From contig JAPHSS010000020.1 in the NCBI GenBank assembly GCA_026195255.1, positions 176,887 to 240,886 on the forward strand: 64,000 nt of DNA, written 5' to 3'. Shown here one piece after another: positions 9,020-18,384 of this stretch. Below the pieces are notes generated by a model. That model was not told where the DNA came from. It made no database searches and saw nothing but the letters and a program-made list of their open reading frames with translations. How positions within the stretch are numbered: the stretch's first letter is position 1; every line of letters starts with the position of its first letter. The DNA is from Gammaproteobacteria bacterium. Its GTDB lineage: Bacteria; Pseudomonadota; Gammaproteobacteria; SZUA-229. Both the position numbers and the translations under genes were made by a program.

Positions 9020-9045
9020 GGATACTTTGCTCTGATATTAAATGC

Positions 9046-9195
9046 ATGTCGGAATTGAGCTGGCTAATGTCTGTTGTTCACGCCCAGCAGATTACTGAGT
9101 TTGAAGGGAATTGGTGCTTGTTTTCTGATGGTTTTGTTAGTTTGTGCTGGGGTGAATCTAACGAATTTATGATTTGGTACCTAGCACAAGCATAG
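9046..9195 (+). CDS. Small hypothetical protein (49 aa)
   Basis: MSELSWLMSVVHAQQITEFEGNWCLFSDGFVSLCWGESNEFMIWYLAQA*; first ORF downstream of the XRE operators. Confidence 0.4.
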   Translation: MSELSWLMSVVHAQQITEFEGNWCLFSDGFVSLCWGESNEFMIWYLAQA

Positions 9196-9242
9196 CAACG
9201 TTTTTGTATTTTCTGTTACTTAATCTTTATAGAGGCGCGCCT

Positions 9243-9557
9243 ATGAGTAATGACGAGTTCAAAAAAAGTTTTAATATAAAGTTACATCGATTAAAAACTT
9301 CACTTCAATTGCGAACCATTAAACTCTCTGAGGCAAATAAACTAAGGTTAGCTTTTAACAATATCCAGTATAAAGTGCGGATAGAGCGCTATATAGATCA
9401 ACTGACGTACCTGCTTAATAATCCACATTTTTATAAACCCGTAGATTGCGATATTGAGGTTTATTTCGAACAGGTCGATAACTATTTATTGATGGTGGGT
9501 GAAGTTATTTCTGGGCTGTATGATATTGGTTTCCTTTGTGAGAAGGGCTCTGAATGA
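9243..9557 (+). CDS. Hypothetical protein
   Basis: ATG at 9243 (MSNDEFKKSFNIKLHRLKTS...) preceded by a purine-rich stretch; the longer listed start is less likely. Confidence 0.55.
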   Translation: MSNDEFKKSFNIKLHRLKTSLQLRTIKLSEANKLRLAFNNIQYKVRIERYIDQLTYLLNNPHFYKPVDCDIEVYFEQVDNYLLMVGEVISGLYDIGFLCEKGSE

Positions 9558-9666
9558 TGCTTTAAGAGTGAGTTACTGATTTGATGCGTCGACTGTGTAT
9601 GTGTACATTTCTGAATCTATCATCCAAGCGGAATTCTTTTATAAAAAATAGTTGAAGGGATTAACA

Positions 9667-9936
9667 ATGACTTTAAAACAGCGATTCTTAGATGCGGTGC
9701 AAAAGGGCGAACTAGGTTCTGTTGATGAAAGGGGTGTAGTTGTTACGATAAAACAGTTTAAGTTATATTTTAGTGATGTGAAAACCGATTACGTAAACTC
9801 GTTTCTACTCGCAGCGACTATAGAGACGGGTCAACTCACTGCTAGCCATACCCGATTCGTATTTCGTATACGTAATGGTGTTTATCTTGTGCATAGCGAT
9901 GCGCTTGACGCCTTTTGCACAAATGAAAATAAATAG
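9667..9936 (+). CDS. Hypothetical protein
   Basis: MTLKQRFLDAVQKGELGSVDERGVVVTIKQFKLYFSDVKTDYVNSFLLAATIETGQ...; GAAGG upstream of ATG. Confidence 0.65.
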   Translation: MTLKQRFLDAVQKGELGSVDERGVVVTIKQFKLYFSDVKTDYVNSFLLAATIETGQLTASHTRFVFRIRNGVYLVHSDALDAFCTNENK

Positions 9937-10040
9937 ATACTCATTGCAAACAATAAAATAAATATAAAAACAGAAGCAGGTATTTATTATGTGTTAAAAA
10001 CTATTATTCTATATTTTTTGATAAAATTTTATGAAATAGG

Positions 10041-10442
10041 ATGACTATAAACAAGACAGAAGGTTTCTCTAAAAATTATGATAATGCTGCTAGACTATCC
10101 AAAACACTCAAACGTGCGGGTTATGTTGACATTGCACTGGATGTTGGTCAAAGCGGTGTTAAAATTCATGAGGCTTGTACAATTGGCACTGATCTAGCAG
10201 TGTACAAAGACATCATTTAAAGAAAGTGCAGGTTAATGGGTAGCGTAGCTGGTGGCACCGGTGGTGGCATTGCTTCAGCCTGTATAACATGTAATTTAGT
10301 GTTTGGTTTAGAAACTGCTGGTACAAGTCTGCTATGGTGTGGAATTGTAGCCGGTGTTGCAGGCGGTTATTTTGGCGGTAAATATGCAGGAGTAGCTACA
10401 GGTTTTGCTGGAGAGAAATTATATGAAACCACTATCAGATAA
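10041..10442 (+). pseudogene. Glycine-zipper toxin/effector C-terminal-like ORF interrupted by one in-frame TAA
   Basis: 59-aa ORF 10041-10220, then in the same frame across TAA into 10236-10442: ...VGQSGVKIHEACTIGTDLAVYKDII*RKCRLMGSVAGGTGGGIASACITCNLVFGLETAGTSLLWCGIVAGVAGGYFGGKYAGVATGFAGEKLYE. Confidence 0.6.
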
Positions 10443-10450
10443 GCATTATC

Positions 10451-10780
10451 ATGACTAGTATTGAAGCCATTATGATCAGTTTTTCTGTAGTTGGTACGCT
10501 TTGCATATTTATTGCCATCGGCCTGATGTTTTATATTGGTAAAACACGAGTAAAGACTATAGACAAAGCCGTTCTTGGCTATGAATACCCTAATGACAGT
10601 ATCTTTTCTTTAATGCTTCGTGTGCCTAATTATGGCGGTGGATTTTTATGGGAATGGAGCGCAAAACGAAGTGGACTTAAAGGCAAGATAGAACACTTTG
10701 ATAACAAATTTAAACGACCTTTTATTGTTAATTATATACTCCTGATTATTGGAACCCTCTCTTTTCTCATCAGTTTTTAA
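10451..10780 (+). CDS. Small membrane protein, putative immunity protein
   Basis: N-terminal and C-terminal hydrophobic helices; starts 8 nt after the Gly-rich ORF. Confidence 0.6.
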   Translation: MTSIEAIMISFSVVGTLCIFIAIGLMFYIGKTRVKTIDKAVLGYEYPNDSIFSLMLRVPNYGGGFLWEWSAKRSGLKGKIEHFDNKFKRPFIVNYILLIIGTLSFLISF

Positions 10781-11256
10781 TTGGTAAGGTTTACAGTCTC
10801 ATTTAATTATTTAACTTATGATTATTTTACTTGGGCCTATGGATTCTGGGGTCAAATAATTCTGGGGATAATTCTGGGGAACAATGAACCTCCCCCGATT
10901 TAAATTATAGTAATATGAAATAATCGTGGTTGTTCCCGGTTTAATTCAAACCATGGTTATCAGGTGTGATTTCAAGTGAGGCCTGAGCCCTAGTGGGCGT
11001 GGGTTTATCTGATGCATGATATGGGTGTGCTCCACTGTTCAGTAATTTGTGCACTGCGCTTGCAGTTTGTTACTTGTCGAACTTATGATGGATATCCTGT
11101 TTAATCGATGTTTAGTTAATTATAATGTGTGTATATCTGCGTTTTGGCATGAGTATGTCATTGTCATGGGGGAGTTTAGTAAGATATTAATTGAGATGGT
11201 TAGATATCAACTGTATTATGGGGGTCTATATAGGACGCTAACCTCGAGTAATTACC

Positions 11257-11589
11257 ATGAATATCAAGATTTTATTAGTTTTTATTTTATTAGCTTTTAA
11301 CCATAATTTATATGCAACACAAGCAGACTCGCACAATGATTATCAATTAATCTGTGATGCATTTAATAAAAACTCAACTAACACTCCAGCTTTCAAAAAC
11401 TTAACTAGAGAACAAAGTCTTGATAAAATAAATGACTACATATGGGCTAACATAAAAACTAAACAGGCGAAGGATATACTTTCAGTTATTGCTTCTGCTT
11501 CTCCAGACAAAAAATATGATTTACTTAAAGAAACAATTGAGCTTGTTACAGAAAAACAATGGGACTGCCCAGCAATGCGTGATTACTAG
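11257..11589 (+). CDS. Small secreted/periplasmic hypothetical protein
   Basis: MNIKILLVFILLAFNHNLYA signal peptide; two Cys in the mature part. Confidence 0.55.
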   Translation: MNIKILLVFILLAFNHNLYATQADSHNDYQLICDAFNKNSTNTPAFKNLTREQSLDKINDYIWANIKTKQAKDILSVIASASPDKKYDLLKETIELVTEKQWDCPAMRDY

Positions 11590-11867
11590 AAAGTAATTAA
11601 AAACAGGATAAAGCTAGTCAATAGTATATACCCTGAAATTTTTCTAGATATAGTTGTAGATCCATTAATGGCTATTAAAATAGATGTCCCGAGTAATATT
11701 ATTGAGCTTGCAGCTAAATACGCTTGCACTCCAATCAACACATATGATGATCTGAAAAACTTCGATGGCAAGCTCATTTGTCCCGTATAAGCTATATAAA
11801 TTCCGTATAAAATTATCACAATTGAAATAATTGAAAAAAAAATCTTATCAATTTTATATTTAGGCAC
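11586..11867 (-). CDS. Small multi-TM membrane protein, putative immunity-like partner
   Basis: 93 aa with three hydrophobic segments, 21 nt downstream of the 216-aa ORF on the same strand. Confidence 0.55.
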   Translation of the reverse strand: MPKYKIDKIFFSIISIVIILYGIYIAYTGQMSLPSKFFRSSYVLIGVQAYLAASSIILLGTSILIAINGSTTISRKISGYILLTSFILFLITF

Positions 11868-11888
11868 TGTATTTAATCACGATACTAA

Positions 11889-12539
11889 TTAAAATGGATA
11901 TACAATTTTATAATTATTTTTCCATACAGGAAGTTCAAATACAGATAACTGCTTTTCAAACCCTTTAAGTACATTTAAAGTTAATTTTTGCTTATTGTTA
12001 TCTGATAAAGCCTTAAATATGAGCTGCAATGTTTCTTTCTTTACGTTCTTATTTTTAATTTCGCTGTTTAAACGATGAATTACCGAATCACTTGCGGCTT
12101 TCCAGGCCTTGTCTCGCTGTTGTATATCCCAGGCCTTTGCTTTTACTACACCAGGAGTAATGTTCCTCAGCACCGTTGGAGAGCGCGTGGGAATAATGTC
12201 ACCATATGTCCAGGCAGTAATTGTATAAGCAACTGCTCTCATGCCATATAAGCGCAAGCCCGCTTCCATGCCATTAATAATGCTTAACATTGCACCTACA
12301 GGAAATAATACGATAGAGCTAACACTCGCTGCAGACGCCGCGATTGATAATAATTTAATATCACCGATTATTACTGATACCTGAGGAATTAATTCAGCTA
12401 AAACTACTGTATTATCAATCCAGGCTATTTTATCTATAACCTGAGTTAGGAGTGGTAAATTATCACCTTTTAGGGTTAAGTCTTTTGAAATGAGTTCTTG
12501 AATTATCTGCTTGTTATTGTGGCTGGTTTGATTAGTCAT
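11889..12539 (-). CDS. Hypothetical protein with central hydrophobic hairpin, candidate membrane-active effector
   Basis: LLSIAASAASVSSIVLFPVGAMLSIINGMEAGLRLYGMRAVAYTITAW hydrophobic region followed by a charged C-terminus. Confidence 0.6.
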   Translation of the reverse strand: MTNQTSHNNKQIIQELISKDLTLKGDNLPLLTQVIDKIAWIDNTVVLAELIPQVSVIIGDIKLLSIAASAASVSSIVLFPVGAMLSIINGMEAGLRLYGMRAVAYTITAWTYGDIIPTRSPTVLRNITPGVVKAKAWDIQQRDKAWKAASDSVIHRLNSEIKNKNVKKETLQLIFKALSDNNKQKLTLNVLKGFEKQLSVFELPVWKNNYKIVYPF

Positions 12540-12784
12540 GTATCTACTATCCTTATAATTGTGACTAAATTAAATTATCCTACACATCCAGTATTATATG
12601 GTCAAGAAGCTTTTTGACCTACTATTAATGCTATCTTATGAATGTGTAGACCATATAGGGCGTCCTTACAAATTATCAAGGGGTCAGACTGCCCCCCTTG
12701 AACTCACTTGAACTGCCGCTCTGCTGTCAGACCATCAATCACCGCTTTATCTTTTAAATAATGCATCAAGTCCGCCACTTAATA

Positions 12785-13156
12785 TCAGCTTAATTCTGAA
12801 GCCAGTACTGAAAATAACTCTTCTATCTTTTCCAGCACTTGATGATTTTCTACCTGATAACTACCTATGTAGTCATCCGTTGTCTGATGAATCATCAGCG
12901 CTTGAGCGTCTTTTTCAACAATGGCTAAACGTAGAGGAAGATCAAGACTCATTAAAATATCTTTTTGCATCAACTTTGTACCAGCAAGCGGATTTCCAAA
13001 AATGAGGGCACGCGATGCCGGCATTTCAAGGCCAACTGATACTGCATTGGCCTGGTGATCAATATCAGCAAATAAAGTAAAGCCTTTATCCTGTAATGAC
13101 TTTTTTACAAGCTCAGCCGCTTCGCCTACAGATACTTTCAATACTGTTTGCTTCAT
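12785..13156 (-). CDS. DUF302 domain protein
   Basis: LQDKGFTLFADIDHQANA...MPASRALIFGNPLAGTKLMQ typical DUF302. Confidence 0.88.
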   Translation of the reverse strand: MKQTVLKVSVGEAAELVKKSLQDKGFTLFADIDHQANAVSVGLEMPASRALIFGNPLAGTKLMQKDILMSLDLPLRLAIVEKDAQALMIHQTTDDYIGSYQVENHQVLEKIEELFSVLASELS

Positions 13157-13177
13157 ATTATAAATTCCTTGATAAAC

Positions 13178-13777
13178 CTATTTTGTTACTAATGTTGGAT
13201 AAGCCTCAGTATAAATCCAGTCTTTCTCTTTTGCTGGTACATGACAGCCTAAACAGTCTTTCTTGTAGTCTGTTGCAGCATTTGTTGTTTCAGCACCAGG
13301 TTTAAATAATGCCCAGCCCCAACCATCACCCCACAGGCCATTACTGGAAAAACGATTTTTACTGTCTTTAATCATCACAAACCACTGCTTGACGTTTTTA
13401 TTCGCATAAGAAACACCCGAACCTGTGGAGTAATCTGCAGCCGTTGATGAACGCAATTCTTTTACCAGTGTTGCACCATCAGGAAACCTGCCTGTTTTAC
13501 GATATGCTTCAACGCTTTCTTTTTCCGTATAGACATCATGGAAACCACTGGCATCACCGTCAGGAACAAACCACGAACCCAAATGAACCATTGAAGCACG
13601 AAAATCTTTTGGTGAGCTAATATTGCCATTTGCATCCACATAAGGTGAAATTGTAAACGCATCACCCGCTACCGCTATTACAGGAATTGCAAACTGTGCC
13701 GACATTGCCACTAAAGTAAATCCGCATACTTTAAATAGATTGTTTTTCATATTTATCATGGTTACCCTACCTTTCAT
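13178..13777 (-). CDS. Cytochrome P460 family protein
   Basis: Signal peptide; DFRASMVHLGSW..., C-terminal haem motif CLGCH. Confidence 0.88.
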   Translation of the reverse strand: MKGRVTMINMKNNLFKVCGFTLVAMSAQFAIPVIAVAGDAFTISPYVDANGNISSPKDFRASMVHLGSWFVPDGDASGFHDVYTEKESVEAYRKTGRFPDGATLVKELRSSTAADYSTGSGVSYANKNVKQWFVMIKDSKNRFSSNGLWGDGWGWALFKPGAETTNAATDYKKDCLGCHVPAKEKDWIYTEAYPTLVTK

Positions 13778-13853
13778 TGATTTTAAGCAAAACCCACTTT
13801 TGCTCTATTGGGCGTTAGTATAAGTCTCACCCAGTCAAAACAAGGTATTTGAG

Positions 13854-14825
13854 ATGGTCGAAAAAGTATCCCACAGTATCAAAAACAGGCAAACGACAAC
13901 GACTGCGCCCAAATCAAATGTATTAAGCGATGTACTCGATACATTACGTTTTCGTGGCAGTATTTTTTTTCGATCAAAATTAGCTTCTCCCTGGGGGATG
14001 TCACTACAAAAGCTAAACAACCCTCGTTTTCATATCGCTTTAAGCGGAAATTGTTATATTGGTGTAGAAGCGAATGCTGAAAAAGAAGTTATCAACATCA
14101 AACAAATGGATATCGTCATGCTGCCACATGGGGAGATGCACTGGATTGCAGATCAACCCAATCGAAAGTTAACACCAAGTACAACAGCAGGTGATGCCTG
14201 CGAATTAGGTAAGCCACTTTTTCAGGATGGAGAAATCACTAATAAACTTATCTGTGGTCTTATCGATTACGATAAAGACATGTTGCACCCTATCGTGGAC
14301 TCTTTACCTTCTGCATTACATTTCACTGACATAGAAAAAGATAACCCAATATGGATGACCGTGTTATTACTTGATGCCGAAATGGAGCAAAGTGATTCAA
14401 ATAAAACATCCATTATCGACCGCTTAACAGAAGTACTGTTCTTACAATTATTAAATAGACATATAAATGAAAATAAAGAGTTAACAGGTTTTTTTGCTGC
14501 CTTACAAAACAATCGAATTCATCACGCACTCGAATTGATTCATCAAAACCCACAAAATGAATGGACCTTAGATTTACTAGCCGAACAGGTAAACATGTCT
14601 CGTGCAACTTTAATTAGACAATTTAAAAACACCGTCGGCGTTCCACCAATGGCATACATATTAAACTGGCGAATGATAAAAGCTCATCATTTGATTAAAC
14701 ATTCAAGTAAAAGCATTGATCAAATCTCCGAACTAGTCGGATTCTCCACGGCACGAACGCTTACCAAATCATTTCATCGTCATTATGGTGTAACACCAGG
14801 CGAACTGAGGCGAAAACGAACATAA
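13854..14825 (+). CDS. AraC family transcriptional regulator (cupin-type N-terminus)
   Basis: C-terminal AraC HTH pair (LAEQVNMSRATLIRQFKNTVGVPPMAYILNWRM...ISELVGFSTARTLTKSFHRHYGVTPGELRR). Confidence 0.93.
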   Translation: MVEKVSHSIKNRQTTTTAPKSNVLSDVLDTLRFRGSIFFRSKLASPWGMSLQKLNNPRFHIALSGNCYIGVEANAEKEVINIKQMDIVMLPHGEMHWIADQPNRKLTPSTTAGDACELGKPLFQDGEITNKLICGLIDYDKDMLHPIVDSLPSALHFTDIEKDNPIWMTVLLLDAEMEQSDSNKTSIIDRLTEVLFLQLLNRHINENKELTGFFAALQNNRIHHALELIHQNPQNEWTLDLLAEQVNMSRATLIRQFKNTVGVPPMAYILNWRMIKAHHLIKHSSKSIDQISELVGFSTARTLTKSFHRHYGVTPGELRRKRT

Positions 14826-15090
14826 CAAAGCTGCCAGAAACTATTTATAATTATTAAATTGAGCAACCGAAAACGACAAGCTTCGAGCTCTCCAGTGGAA
14901 AGAAAAATAGTACGGGCACACTCCCCTATTGACTACACATAGCAGTTTACGTGGGTTTAAAGACTCGCTAACCGGGCCTTATAATCTGCAGGACGAGTGT
15001 TCGACCACTCCGGGCCCACCATTTTCTCCTCTTCTCGGCATTACAGACTCCAGACTCAAACACTCCCCACCGTGCTGGCAGGCACAGAAC

Positions 15091-17469
15091 TTAAGGGCAA
15101 TCTTCTGCATTGCTACCGCAACGGCAACCGCTGAGAGCATCAATCTGTACCTCCTGCATGCCTGTTCCGGTAAAGTCGACATCTAGCTTGTAATAAATGT
15201 CATCGGCAATGTTACGAACGACAAATGATGGAGACTCACTGTCGCTGATCGGGTTGGTATGGCTGCGACTGATCTCCTCCCAATTCGACCCATAAACGGT
15301 GAACTCCGCCTGATTCAGATTACTCCCATCGGGGATACTTGCCCGATAAACATTCTCATCGACTGTTGTAAGCGCTGCTATTGCACTCAATGTGTCGACT
15401 CCCTGGGCATCAACCTGAATATTCGTTGCTATCTCACCAAGACCTGGCGCGAATGGCAAACTGGTCATCAGTGTAAGAGGGTTTGCGCATACCCCTGCAA
15501 CGGCAGCTGTGACTGTCATACTGTCCGGAGCACTGTTTACCAGGCCGTCATTAACAATCAGCTGAACTTGATAACTGCCTTCAACATCTGCCACAAAACT
15601 CGGCGTTTCACTGCTCGGATCACCGATGGCTGCGGAACTTCCTGATGGCCGGATCTCAATAGTCCAGTTATAACTAAGCGGATCGTTATCAGGATCGCTG
15701 CTGCCTCCCCCATCCAGTAACACTGTATCACCCACCGTAACTGATTGATCAACACCTGCATCTGCAATTGGGACGCCATTTACGCCACTACCGCTAACAT
15801 TAATAAGCACCTCATCCGCGACGCTGCTTAACTCTCTATCATTCACCGTCAGGCGTAGTCGGTATTCACCATTTCGCCTTGGGGTAAAGGTTGGGCTGGC
15901 ATCCCTGCCTTCGGAAAGTAGTGGCCACTCCCCTGGCCAGGTGGTCCAGTCAACAGGCGTAGAAACCAGGCTCCAGCTATAGGCCACAGAGTCCATGTCT
16001 ACATCACTGCTATTACTACCGTTCAAGGTGACCTGTGAATTGACAGTAACATCCTGGTCGGCACCTGCATCCGCAACTGGCGGAGTATTCGAGGTAATCT
16101 TATAAACTATTCTGTCGGACGTATCGTAGCCCGACATATAGATGTTCTCCACAATAACACTGACAACATAATCTCCCTCCATGTCATAATTCAGCTGGGC
16201 TCCATGCGGATTATTGTTATCAGTAATCACGACAGTCGCATTACTGGTAGCCGGTTTGCTGATCAGCCTCCAGAAATATAAGCTGGATCCGGTGATCTGG
16301 GTAGAACGACTGGCATCTAGTATCAGGCTGCCTGGCCCAGTAAATGCAATTCTCTGATCCGGCCCAAGCATAGAGACAGGCTCAGGACGACTTGATGTTG
16401 CAATCACCGTCACTCGATCCTGATACTGCCAGTCATACAAACTTTGTTTAGTGCCGCTATTGATCAAATCACTGCTGCTGTTAAGCTCACCATTATCGAC
16501 CGACAGAAAGACCACGTATGCACCGTCTACATCAGGGGTAAAAGAAGGTGTAGGGGTATTACTATTTGACAAAACAGCACGACTGCCCTGAGGCCGTGAA
16601 TAGAATTGCCACTCATAACTCAGAGGCCTGCCATCCACATCAAAGCTTTCTCTGCCGTCGAGATTTACCTGTAGACCTGTGCTGACTCTTTGGTCAGGCC
16701 CGGCATTGGGTGCGGGGTGAACATACCCTTCTGAAGGATAAACATAGACATCAACATGATCAGGCGCACTCACCCAGTCATTCTCGTTTATCACATGCAG
16801 GCGAAATTCATAATGGCTATTGCCTTTTTGCCCATCCCCCTCATTGAATTCAGCAATAAAAGAAGGATTAACGACTTCTGTTGATGAGAGAGCAGACGCA
16901 CTATCCAAAGGAGCTTCAGTCATGAACCAGCTATGGCGGAGCGGTATAAAAATATTATCCTGGAAGCTTTGACTGGCATTCAACTCAACCAGTGCACCAT
17001 GTTTTACAACAACATCCGCCCCCGCCCTGGCGACCGGAAGGATTTCATCATCATCCGCATAGGCGGTAATCCTGACAGTATCCAGCCCTGCCTGGCCGTT
17101 AAGCTTAACCTTTAGCTGAATAACATATTCACCCGGATAATTGGCGATAAACACTGGATTGACAGTGTTTGGTTCACGAAACCAGAATATCGGTGCATTG
17201 GGGGGATGCGCCACAACTTCCCAACTGTAGTGCACGCTCTTATCACCCGGATCTGCTCCAAGAGGTGTATTGCTGCCACTGCCATCGAGATAGACATATG
17301 ACCCTGGTCCAGACGAGACATGCTGATCAGGCCCTGCGTCAGCGATACCATGTGGGTCGAAATAAACGCTATCACCACCCGTAGCAAGTATCGTTAAAAC
17401 ACCAGAGACGAGCACCACAATGAGTGACAGGATTCGCCATACCGGTAATCCCTTATTGATTTTAACCAT
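15091..17469 (-). CDS. Multi-PKD-domain surface/secreted protein
   Basis: Repeated ADAGxDQxVxxGxxVxLDGxxSxDxDxxxLxYxW PKD-like motifs; start likely at MVKINKGLPVWRIL (17469). Confidence 0.88.
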   Translation of the reverse strand: MVKINKGLPVWRILSLIVVLVSGVLTILATGGDSVYFDPHGIADAGPDQHVSSGPGSYVYLDGSGSNTPLGADPGDKSVHYSWEVVAHPPNAPIFWFREPNTVNPVFIANYPGEYVIQLKVKLNGQAGLDTVRITAYADDDEILPVARAGADVVVKHGALVELNASQSFQDNIFIPLRHSWFMTEAPLDSASALSSTEVVNPSFIAEFNEGDGQKGNSHYEFRLHVINENDWVSAPDHVDVYVYPSEGYVHPAPNAGPDQRVSTGLQVNLDGRESFDVDGRPLSYEWQFYSRPQGSRAVLSNSNTPTPSFTPDVDGAYVVFLSVDNGELNSSSDLINSGTKQSLYDWQYQDRVTVIATSSRPEPVSMLGPDQRIAFTGPGSLILDASRSTQITGSSLYFWRLISKPATSNATVVITDNNNPHGAQLNYDMEGDYVVSVIVENIYMSGYDTSDRIVYKITSNTPPVADAGADQDVTVNSQVTLNGSNSSDVDMDSVAYSWSLVSTPVDWTTWPGEWPLLSEGRDASPTFTPRRNGEYRLRLTVNDRELSSVADEVLINVSGSGVNGVPIADAGVDQSVTVGDTVLLDGGGSSDPDNDPLSYNWTIEIRPSGSSAAIGDPSSETPSFVADVEGSYQVQLIVNDGLVNSAPDSMTVTAAVAGVCANPLTLMTSLPFAPGLGEIATNIQVDAQGVDTLSAIAALTTVDENVYRASIPDGSNLNQAEFTVYGSNWEEISRSHTNPISDSESPSFVVRNIADDIYYKLDVDFTGTGMQEVQIDALSGCRCGSNAEDCP

Positions 17470-17959
17470 GAGAAACCTCCCAGTGCTGAACTTTATATAA
17501 AGTGAGTAATGCCGCAGCTGCGCCAATAATTATAAAAAGCACATCGACAGGATCGAATGTGCCGCTTAGAAAATAAGTGCTCGCGACCTCAAGATAAGGA
17601 AAACCAGCAAACCATGCAGGTACCCAGTCGGTTAGAGATTGAGCTAAAAATGGGTGCTGACCGATTTCAAAAAAGAGCTCTACGCCCATCCAGCCAAAAC
17701 AGATCAGGATCAGTCCAGTTCTGCTCGGATTAAGCACGACGGCTGTCAGTAATATGAATGCATAAACATGTAAAAAAGACGGCATTGAATTTAAAATATT
17801 TCCGCTCGAAATGGAGTAATTTCCTGCATCGAGGAAAATGTCTGCAAGGAAGTAAACCGTAGAACTGCTGCGGAAAAGCAGGTAGAAAATCCCCCCCGTC
17901 AGTAACGAGCCTGTCGCCACTCCTGACAAGATCCAACCTGAGCGACCATCAATAACCAT
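17462..17959 (-). CDS. Membrane protein of unknown function
   Basis: Several hydrophobic helices; stop overlaps the PKD gene start by 8 nt. Confidence 0.65.
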   Translation of the reverse strand: MVIDGRSGWILSGVATGSLLTGGIFYLLFRSSSTVYFLADIFLDAGNYSISSGNILNSMPSFLHVYAFILLTAVVLNPSRTGLILICFGWMGVELFFEIGQHPFLAQSLTDWVPAWFAGFPYLEVASTYFLSGTFDPVDVLFIIIGAAAALLTLYKVQHWEVSHG

Positions 17960-18332
17960 TACATCTCCGAATTTACCAGTTTCTCATTTCGTCACTTAAA
18001 GTGTATGTGTTCATTGCCCGGCGTTACGATGATACACATCAAATTCATGTGCGTTTATTTAAGGAAAAAAAACAACCATTATAAATCTTCCAAAAAAGCA
18101 CAACGACTATGAAATAGCGGCTTATAACTGGCAATCAATAACTAGCCTGACAGAGAAGGTTAACTGTCACCTATGAAAATCATAGAGTACTTTTTCATGC
18201 ATATTTACAACCCGTCAATATTGTTAATGCGAGACATATTATAAGAGTTAGATTATGTTTGAAAAAATCAGAGTATTAAGGGGTCAGAAGCCGACGGTCA
18301 GTTAATGGTCAGAAACGGGCATTCGCCAGACA

Positions 18333-18363
18333 TAAAAAAGGCGACTAAAAAAGTCGCCTTTTT
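18333..18363. terminator. Intrinsic (bidirectional) terminator
   Basis: AAAAAAGGCGACTAAAAAAGTCGCCTTTTT. Confidence 0.85.
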
Positions 18364-18384
18364 ATAAATTTAGATATAAGTCTT

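Noticed and set aside
10041-10442. Programmed stop-codon readthrough/recoding at TAA 10218-10220
   Set aside because: No recoding signal recognised; a nonsense mutation or sequencing error in an orphan cassette is the simpler explanation.
11049-11300. 83-aa + strand ORF
   Set aside because: No family resemblance, overlaps the signal-peptide ORF at 11257 out of frame, AT-rich random-looking composition.
1-12600. Integrated prophage or ICE
   Set aside because: No integrase, portal, capsid, relaxase or att-like direct repeats recognised; the region is better described as an accessory/defence cluster.
14929-15186. 85-aa + and 67-aa - ORFs downstream of the PKD gene
   Set aside because: Overlap the end of the PKD gene and have no recognisable domain.
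15259-15645. 128-aa + strand ORF (and 15558..15779 -, 17169..17384 +, 17112..17387 -)
   Set aside because: Antisense or shifted-frame shadows of the well supported PKD-repeat gene.
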